A stretch of DNA of 7,891 nucleotides from Methylococcaceae bacterium (GTDB taxonomy: Bacteria > Pseudomonadota > Gammaproteobacteria > Methylococcales > Methylomonadaceae), in the NCBI GenBank assembly GCA_003542275.1, contig DPKY01000106.1:1-7891 (forward strand), written 5' to 3'. Below are positions 1-4,797 of the stretch, one piece after another. Position 1 is the stretch's first letter. Each line of letters opens with the position of its first letter. The notes beneath the pieces were generated by a model. The model saw only the letters and a program-made list of their open reading frames with translations, searched no databases and was not told the DNA's origin. The position numbers and the translations under genes are program-made.

Positions 1-356
1 GGTTTAGTGAAGTCAGTCCACGACCGCACGATACGGGGATGGTGACGCTACTCACGCAACAACAAACGGAATTTGACCTACACGCCCGCGCCATTTTAGG
101 CTTGCCGGTGAATACCGCCTTAAAAAGCCCAGGCGCCAGTGCGGTGATTTTAAGTCCTATTGCTACGCAGGGCCCGGTTTATCAAGGGATGCACGACGCC
201 TTATGCGTCGCTGATACAGATATTCGCCTTTTTGGAAAACCTGAGGCTTTTGTCAATCGTCGCATGGGCGTGGCTTTAGCAATTGCAGATTGTGCCGATA
301 TAGCTCGCAGCAAAGCAGTGCAAGCTGCTGGAAAAGTGGTGATAACAACAAGTTAA
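1..356 (+). CDS. purT: Formate-dependent phosphoribosylglycinamide formyltransferase PurT, C-terminal part (5' end outside window)
   Basis: PurT converts glycinamide ribonucleotide to its formyl derivative using formate and ATP, an early step of purine synthesis in the cytoplasm. Only the last 118 or so codons are present. The open frame runs in from the window edge; bases 1-2 belong to a split codon and the first full codon is at 3. The visible part starts with [16 protein letters not shown], the conserved end of the PurT/PurK-type ATP-grasp domain. It continues with [20 protein letters not shown] and IRLFGKPEA, then the RRMGVALA motif of the small C-terminal domain. The ATG at 39 is internal (the Met of the DTGM motif) and not a start. 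The protein ends normally at TAA 354-356. The next gene begins 14 nt later, so the two may be co-transcribed. I see nothing unusual in this part. Confidence 0.93.
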   Translation, partial: FSEVSPRPHDTGMVTLLTQQQTEFDLHARAILGLPVNTALKSPGASAVILSPIATQGPVYQGMHDALCVADTDIRLFGKPEAFVNRRMGVALAIADCADIARSKAVQAAGKVVITTS

Positions 357-370
357 AGGTAATTGAGGTT

Positions 371-1123
371 ATGCGTAATTGTGTCGTTCTTTTTTTGATT
401 ATAGGATACGGTGGATTCGTCAAGGCTGACATTTATAAAAAGTCGGTAGATATGAATGGGGTAGTTGTCTATACCAATAAAGCGCCAACGCTGAGCGCAA
501 AACCCATTATTAAAACTCCACAGCCAACCTCCACGCCAACAACAGGGTATTTTTATAAATATCAAGACGCGACAAAAAATGTTATTTATACTGACAAACC
601 TCGGCTAGATGTTGCCTTGGTGAGTAAAACCAAAGTGACCGTGCCGGCCACCACACCGCCTGCCACAATCAATCGCGGTTTTTATGCACCGCCAATGAAT
701 GCCACGGCGCCCAGCGTTGCTTATGATATGGCCGATAGAAATAAATTCAATCAGCTGGTGTCACAAGTGGCGGCACGCCATCAAGTCGATGAAAAATTAG
801 TCCATGCCGTCATACAAGCCGAATCGGCTTATAAACCCAACGCGGTGTCAACGTCTGGGGCAGTGGGTCTTATGCAGCTCATGCCAGCAACAGCAAGCCG
901 TTTTGGCGTGCTTGATAGCAATAATCCAGCGCAAAACCTTGACGGCGGTACGCGTTATCTACGCCATTTACTGGATTTATTTTCCAATAATTTAGACCTC
1001 GCGCTTGCTGCTTACAATGCGGGGGAGAATTCCGTTTTGCGTCACAATAATTCCGTTCCGCCGTATCCCGAAACGCAAAATTATGTCAAACAAGTGCTGG
1101 CGCTCTATAAACAAAAATCCTAA
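371..1123 (+). CDS. Secreted lytic transglycosylase (SLT domain) with two DUF4124-like segments
   Basis: This is a predicted periplasmic or outer-membrane murein hydrolase of 250 residues. Lytic transglycosylases cut the glycan strands of peptidoglycan and leave 1,6-anhydro ends. The start at ATG 371 is preferred over an upstream in-frame ATG at 290. It sits just after GAGG/AAAGG Shine-Dalgarno-like sequences, and it begins with a signal peptide (MRNCVVLFLIIGYGGFVKA, probable cleavage after Ala19). Residues 20-40 and 59-78 each look like a DUF4124 segment (aromatic-x-K, then D.NG..YT.KAP or YTDKP). A Pro/Thr-rich linker follows. The SLT domain spans about 124-245. It has catalytic Glu151 in IQAESAYKPNAVS, the GLMQLMP motif at 166-172, AAYNAGE at 213-219, and a terminal PYPETQNYV at 231-239. 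All hallmark residues are present. The link to purT is positional only. No clear terminator follows the gene. Confidence 0.9.
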   Translation: MRNCVVLFLIIGYGGFVKADIYKKSVDMNGVVVYTNKAPTLSAKPIIKTPQPTSTPTTGYFYKYQDATKNVIYTDKPRLDVALVSKTKVTVPATTPPATINRGFYAPPMNATAPSVAYDMADRNKFNQLVSQVAARHQVDEKLVHAVIQAESAYKPNAVSTSGAVGLMQLMPATASRFGVLDSNNPAQNLDGGTRYLRHLLDLFSNNLDLALAAYNAGENSVLRHNNSVPPYPETQNYVKQVLALYKQKS

Positions 1124-1288
1124 TTTCCCGCACTCATAGGCCATCAGCGCGGCAATTGGCGCGACGGTTTTGACGAAAATGAACGCAACATAACGCGCCA
1201 CATCGCTAAACGTCTATTAAATACCTCCTTATCTTCTAAAGAATTCGCACGCGAGAGTGGGTTTGCGTCAAATTCCCCAAATGACTTG

Positions 1289-1328
1289 TGCTACAATAGC
1301 CCTGCTTCGTTAACTTTATGAATTAGGG
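1289..1328 (+). promoter_or_regulatory. Extended -10 promoter and ribosome binding site for the 1334 gene
   Basis: TGCTACAAT at 1289-1297 matches an extended -10 element (TGn followed by TACAAT, five of six bases of TATAAT). No convincing -35 hexamer is found at 16-18 nt, as expected for the extended -10 class. Transcription would begin near 1304, giving a leader of about 30 nt. AGGG at 1325-1328 lies 5 nt before the ATG and serves as the Shine-Dalgarno sequence. Activity is inferred from sequence only. Confidence 0.5.
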
Positions 1329-1333
1329 TAACT

Positions 1334-1813
1334 ATGGACGATCAAACAAATACGAATAAAACAAGTAAAAAAAGAGTTCTATTTATTATTGCTGCGGTTA
1401 TTGCCCTTATTGTTTTTCAGCGTGAGCTGCTTATTCCTCTTGCCAAAAATGCAGCAACGTCGGGTTTGTTTCTCATTGACAGTAAAGACCAGGGCAGCAT
1501 GATTGCGCAGTCCTCTGATATGACGCAATTTGCTTTTCAGCACTGTAATGCGCATCTCAAAGCGAGTTTAGATGACAAAACCACCGTCACACTCGCCGAA
1601 AAACCATTGAATGTTTGGAGTTTGGGTAGCTATGAATATGTTGTGAGCGCAGAAGCCGATGTCACACAAGAAGCGACGCCCACTCAAAAACATAAATATG
1701 TCTGCCGCATTAGCTATAAAAATGGTGATGACATCAGCGGTGGCGCCGACTTTGCGAATTGGTCACTTGATGGGTTATCAAAAATTGACGCCGATGCGCA
1801 AGACGCGCCATAA
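1334..1813 (+). CDS. Small single-pass membrane protein of unknown function
   Basis: I do not recognise this 159-residue protein. A charged, Lys-rich N-terminus (residues 1-13, with SKKR at 11-14) precedes one hydrophobic segment at about 15-28 (VLFIIAAVIALIVF). By the positive-inside rule the remaining 130 residues should face the periplasm. The soluble part has two cysteines, Cys71 (FQHCNAHL) and Cys124 (KYVCRISYKNGDD), that could form a disulfide. It ends in an ANWSLDGLSKID stretch resembling the last strand of a small beta-rich domain. No catalytic motif is visible. The start is supported by AGGG 5 nt upstream and an extended -10 promoter. A strong hairpin terminator follows within about 35 nt, so the gene is probably a single-gene transcription unit. 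The coding frame is convincing; the function is unknown. Confidence 0.75.
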   Translation: MDDQTNTNKTSKKRVLFIIAAVIALIVFQRELLIPLAKNAATSGLFLIDSKDQGSMIAQSSDMTQFAFQHCNAHLKASLDDKTTVTLAEKPLNVWSLGSYEYVVSAEADVTQEATPTQKHKYVCRISYKNGDDISGGADFANWSLDGLSKIDADAQDAP

Positions 1814-1845
1814 ACAGCGCCCATTCTCTGTGCCCAACGCAAATC

Positions 1846-1885
1846 AAGGCGCAACGTTGTTAATGTTGCGCCTTTTTTAATTTTT
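1846..1885 (+). terminator. Rho-independent terminator
   Basis: AAGGCGCAAC (1846-1855) pairs perfectly with GTTGCGCCTT (1865-1874) around a 9-nt loop. A T-run (1873-1878) and a second T-rich stretch (1881-1885) follow. This ends the 1334 gene. The same hairpin lies just beyond the epmA stop on the minus strand, but the T-tract there is poor, so it is better adapted to the plus-strand transcript. Confidence 0.9.
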
Positions 1886-1889
1886 AGCG

Positions 1890-2876
1890 TTAAGCACGGC
1901 TAATATCAAAACTGACGACGTCTGCGATGGCCGAGGCTTTCATCAAAAGCATCAATACTCTATCAAGTCCAATGGCCACGCCCGCGCAATCTGGCAAACC
2001 TGATGCCAAGGCGGCAATGAGGCGCGTCTCTTTCACGGCAGGCGGCAGCTTTTCGCGTGCTCTTGTTGCGATTTCTTTCTCAAAGCGAGCGTTTTGCTCA
2101 GGGGCATACGCTAACTCATAAAAGCCGTTGCCCAGCTCAATCCCATGAATAAAGGCTTCAACACGCTCGGTGACAGAGGAGTTGTCCGCCTTGATTCTCG
2201 CTAGTGACGATTGGCACGCGGGGTAATCATAAATCAGTTGTAGCGCATTGTGACCTAAATGCGGCTGAACACAAAAGCTAAACAAAAAGTCCAGCCACAG
2301 AGCATGATTGTCGCCACACAAGTTGATAGCATCGTGTAAATTTTCACGTTGCGCCACCTCACAGTAGGCTTGGTGTGAAAAAGTGAGCGCATCAAGCCCC
2401 GTGTACTGCGCGAACACGGTCGCATACGCACTGCGCACAGTGAGGTCGAGTGTTCCTTCAAATAAATCGTCAAACAACGCCGTTATTTCATCCATCAAAT
2501 CCGCGAGCGTAAAGCCGACGCGATACCATTCTAAAATCGTAAATTCTGGGTTGTGAAAACGCCCCGCTTCGCCATTGCGAAAGGCTTTACAAATTTGAAA
2601 AATAGAGCCACTGCCCGCTGCTAGCAAACGTTTCATGGCAAACTCTGGGGACGTCTGCAAAAACAGCGTGTGTGTACTCGGTGGTGCGTGATAATCCGCC
2701 GTAAAAAAAGCGAGTTGTGGATCTGTGCCACTAGCGTGGCTGAGGAGAGGCGTTTCGACTTCAAGCACGCCCCGCTTTGCAAAAAAAGCGCGAATGCGAT
2801 CAAGCATCCACGCTCTGCGTTGCAATGCGTCAAGGGGGCAACTAGGTTGCCAGAGCGATGACGTAAGAGGGTGCAC
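1890..2876 (-). CDS. epmA: EF-P--(R)-beta-lysine ligase EpmA (lysyl-tRNA synthetase paralogue)
   Basis: EpmA (also PoxA, GenX or YjeA) activates (R)-beta-lysine with ATP and attaches it to a lysine of elongation factor P. It is a shortened class II lysyl-tRNA synthetase without the tRNA anticodon-binding domain. The 328 residues fit the family (about 325). Motif 1 lies around VLEVETPLLS (37-46). Motif 2 contains the FRNGEAGRFHNPEFTILEWYR region (99-119). The substrate-pocket sequence GIELGNGFYEL is at 246-256. Motif 3 is GLPDCAGVAIGLDRVLML (293-310). The start is GTG at 2876, only 2 nt after the efp stop. The N-terminal LWQPS matches the usual beginning of the family, so this start is preferred over the internal Met24. 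The Shine-Dalgarno sequence is weak, and translation may be coupled to efp. EpmB, which makes beta-lysine, is not in this window. Confidence 0.95.
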   Translation of the reverse strand: MHPLTSSLWQPSCPLDALQRRAWMLDRIRAFFAKRGVLEVETPLLSHASGTDPQLAFFTADYHAPPSTHTLFLQTSPEFAMKRLLAAGSGSIFQICKAFRNGEAGRFHNPEFTILEWYRVGFTLADLMDEITALFDDLFEGTLDLTVRSAYATVFAQYTGLDALTFSHQAYCEVAQRENLHDAINLCGDNHALWLDFLFSFCVQPHLGHNALQLIYDYPACQSSLARIKADNSSVTERVEAFIHGIELGNGFYELAYAPEQNARFEKEIATRAREKLPPAVKETRLIAALASGLPDCAGVAIGLDRVLMLLMKASAIADVVSFDISRA

Positions 2877-2878
2877 GT

Positions 2879-3448
2879 TTATTCTTTTACTCTTGAAATG
2901 TACTCGGCTGTGCGCGTGTCCACTTTAATGATTTCGCCTTGTTGAACAAACAAAGGCACGCGAACCACCGCGCCTGTTGCTAATTTAGCAGGTTTACCGC
3001 CACCACCGGACGTATCGCCGCGCACACCGGGGTCAGTTTCCACAATTTCTAATTCCACAAAATTAGCTGGTGTGACCGCAAGTGGCGCATCATTCCATAA
3101 CGTCACCGTGCACATATCTTGGTCTTTTAACCAAAGTGCCGCGTCACCCACAATTTTTGCATCCGCTTGATATTGTTCAAACGTGTCTTGCATCATGAAA
3201 TGACGGTATTCACCATCGTTGTAGAGATATTGCATTTCCACGTCAACCACGTCCGCGCCTTCAAGTGTATCACCCGATTTGAAGGTGCGTTCAATCACTC
3301 GCGCCGTTTTTAAATTGCGGATTTTAACGCGATTAAAGGCTTGTCCTTTGCCGGGTTTTACAAACTCGTTTTCGATAATTGTGCAAGGATCATTATCGAG
3401 CATCACTTTCAAACCCGATCTAAATTCGTTTGTACTGTAAACAGCCAT
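2879..3448 (-). CDS. efp: Translation elongation factor P
   Basis: EF-P binds between the ribosomal P and E sites and relieves stalling at consecutive prolines. The protein has 189 residues, the usual length. The start is ATG at 3448 with TGAGG 6 nt upstream; an in-frame TTG four codons earlier overlaps that Shine-Dalgarno sequence and is rejected. The N-terminal KOW-like domain carries the loop [11 protein letters not shown], which places the modifiable lysine at residue 34 as in Escherichia coli. The second and third OB domains include [65 protein letters not shown] and the C-terminal [16 protein letters not shown]. It lies directly upstream of epmA, the enzyme that modifies Lys34, and is very probably co-transcribed with it. 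Confidence 0.97.
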   Translation of the reverse strand: MAVYSTNEFRSGLKVMLDNDPCTIIENEFVKPGKGQAFNRVKIRNLKTARVIERTFKSGDTLEGADVVDVEMQYLYNDGEYRHFMMQDTFEQYQADAKIVGDAALWLKDQDMCTVTLWNDAPLAVTPANFVELEIVETDPGVRGDTSGGGGKPAKLATGAVVRVPLFVQQGEIIKVDTRTAEYISRVKE

Positions 3449-3840
3449 TGTTTTCCTCAAAAGATGAACTAAAGTAAAAACGCATTATAAAGGTTCATGT
3501 TACATCCTAAAAACTTTAAATCAGATTTCACGCTCAAAACAGGCCATCACCAAATCGACTTTCCCCTCTCCCCAAGTGCGCATCGTCTTTAGCATAAAGC
3601 ACACACAATTAAAAAAATGAGAACTACGTCACAATTTTGACTTAAATTTCTGATGACCCGTTTTTTAGTTGATATAGTTTACGCGTAGTGTGCTGTTCAA
3701 CGGCTCGATAACCCTGTTGCTTTTCACATATCGTCTATACGCTGAACGTGTTGCCTATAACTTAAGCAAATACAGCGCTAACCTAACTTAATGAGTTAAT
3801 TTAAATGTAGCGCGTCGTTGCACCTTAACTGAGGCGAGAA
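3449..3840. other. Intergenic region between divergent efp and cas1 (392 nt)
   Basis: No coding frame of useful length, CRISPR repeat, tRNA or strong terminator is visible. The efp promoter lies at the left end. On the plus strand TATAGT at 3673-3678 is a possible cas -10 box, but its -35 (CTGATG, 3650-3655) is poor. A TTGACT at 3637-3642 has no -10 at a suitable distance. Small inverted repeats are present: CTTTA-GCA-TAAAG (3587-3599) and TAACT-TAATG-AGTTA (3784-3798, close to cas1). Both are short enough to be chance. The region is AT-rich and would hold the control signals of the cas operon. Confidence 0.5.
3484..3513 (-). promoter_or_regulatory. Probable efp promoter
   Basis: On the minus strand a perfect TATAAT -10 box (complement of 3484-3489) sits about 36-41 nt upstream of the efp ATG. 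This would give a leader of roughly 29 nt. The -35 region is weak: TTTTTA at an 18-nt spacing (3508-3513) matches TTGACA at only three positions. The call rests on the -10 box and its position. Confidence 0.5.
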
Positions 3841-3841
3841 T
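3831..3841 (+). promoter_or_regulatory. Ribosome binding site that favours a TTG start for cas1
   Basis: GAGG at 3831-3834 is 6 nt before the TTG at 3841 but 15 nt before the in-frame ATG at 3850. The spacing supports initiation at TTG and adds three residues (M-I-K). No better Shine-Dalgarno sequence exists for the ATG. Confidence 0.55.
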
Positions 3842-4797
3842 TGATAAAAATGGAACTATTTACTGACCCCAAAACGTTGTTTCACTCTAAACGCGCGAAC
3901 ATTTTTTATTTAGAAAAATGTCGTGTCATGGTGAGAGCGGGGCGTGTTGTCTATATGACCCACGGCAAAGAGGGGCAGTCAAGTTTTAACATTCCAGCGT
4001 TAAATACCACCGTGGTGTTATTGGGGATTGATACCTCAATTACGCAATCTGCCGTGAGAATGCTCGCCTTAGAAGGCGTGTTAATTGGTTTTAGTGGGAG
4101 CGCTGGGACGCCATTGTTTGCAGGCACGTCTGTGGAATGGCTCTGCCCGCAAAATGAATACCGCCCAACGGATTATTTACAACGCTGGTTAACGTGCTGG
4201 TTTGATGAGACGAAAAGAACAGAGATGGCACGAAAACTACAACGCTTTCGACTTCACTACATTGAACGCGTGTGGTCTGAAGATAAAGCATTGCAACAAG
4301 CCGGTTTTTATTTAGATGATGTCCTCACTGAAAAAGCGCTAAAGGATTTTGCACAGAAAATCGCTGTTTGTGAAAACGCAACACAATTACTGGCGTTGGA
4401 TACGAGTTTAACCAAGCAACTCTACACCATCGCTGCAACGTGTACAAAACGTCAAGACTTTGTGCGCGATGAAGACAGCCTTGATGACGTCAACCTTTTT
4501 TTAAATCAAGGCAATTATCTCGCGTATGGCCTTGCGGCAACGACGCTTTGGGTGCTGGGCATTCCGCATGGTTTTCCGCTCATGCACACATCAACAAAAC
4601 GCGGCGCCTTGGTGTTTGATGTTGCCGATTTAATTAAAGAAGCGTTAATCCTGCCACTGGCCTTTATTTGTGCAAAAGCGCAAATGAGTGAATTGGCTTT
4701 TCGCCAACACTGCTTGGAGGCCTTTACACGGCATAACGCACTGGATTTTATGTTTGAAACCCTAAAGAAAATAAGTGGTGAGGGGGAGGAATTATGA
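3841..4797 (+). CDS. cas1: Type I-F CRISPR integrase Cas1, with Asp at the catalytic Glu position
   Basis: Cas1 is the metal-dependent integrase that inserts new spacers into the CRISPR array. In type I-F it works in a complex with the Cas2-Cas3 fusion. The 318 residues match I-F Cas1 throughout: LFHSKRANIFYLEKCRV (13-29), SFNIPALNTT (48-57), GTPLFAG (89-95), QNEYRPTDYLQRW (104-116), and FLNQGNYLAYGLAATTLWVLGIPHGF near 220-245. The DNA-cleaving site is recognisable as His249 (LMHTSTKRGALVFD), Asp260 and Asp263. The first acidic residue, normally Glu followed at +5 by Arg/Lys and +8 by Tyr, is Asp187 here, with Lys192 and Tyr195 in register. The start is TTG 3841 (ATG 3850 is the alternative). 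The stop overlaps the cas2-3 start by four bases (ATGA), indicating translational coupling. Confidence 0.95.
   Translation: MIKMELFTDPKTLFHSKRANIFYLEKCRVMVRAGRVVYMTHGKEGQSSFNIPALNTTVVLLGIDTSITQSAVRMLALEGVLIGFSGSAGTPLFAGTSVEWLCPQNEYRPTDYLQRWLTCWFDETKRTEMARKLQRFRLHYIERVWSEDKALQQAGFYLDDVLTEKALKDFAQKIAVCENATQLLALDTSLTKQLYTIAATCTKRQDFVRDEDSLDDVNLFLNQGNYLAYGLAATTLWVLGIPHGFPLMHTSTKRGALVFDVADLIKEALILPLAFICAKAQMSELAFRQHCLEAFTRHNALDFMFETLKKISGEGEEL

Noticed and set aside
290..370. Upstream in-frame ATG at 290 for the transglycosylase
   Set aside because: It would overlap purT and put 27 polar residues before the signal peptide. ATG 371 has nearby Shine-Dalgarno sequences and gives a clean signal peptide.
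992..1201. Minus-strand frame of 69 codons with a hydrophobic start (GTG at 1201) in the gap after the transglycosylase
   Set aside because: Most of it overlaps the 3' end of the transglycosylase gene. The AAGGAGG on that strand is over 20 nt from the start, and no promoter is evident. It is probably a shadow frame.
1224..1231. CCTCCTTA, identical to the anti-Shine-Dalgarno end of 16S rRNA
   Set aside because: Only 8 bases match and the preceding bases do not follow the conserved 16S tail. It is likely chance.
3637..3669. TTGACT (3637-3642) with TTTAGT (3664-3669) as a cas promoter
   Set aside because: The 21-nt spacing is too long and the -10 match is weak. The TATAGT at 3673 is a slightly better but still weak candidate.
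3661..3780. Possible CRISPR repeat or leader, from partly mirrored GTTCAACG and CGCTGAAC words
   Set aside because: The words occur once each with a mismatch and there is no repeat-spacer periodicity. The sequence does not resemble the I-F repeat with its CTGCC/GGCAG stem.
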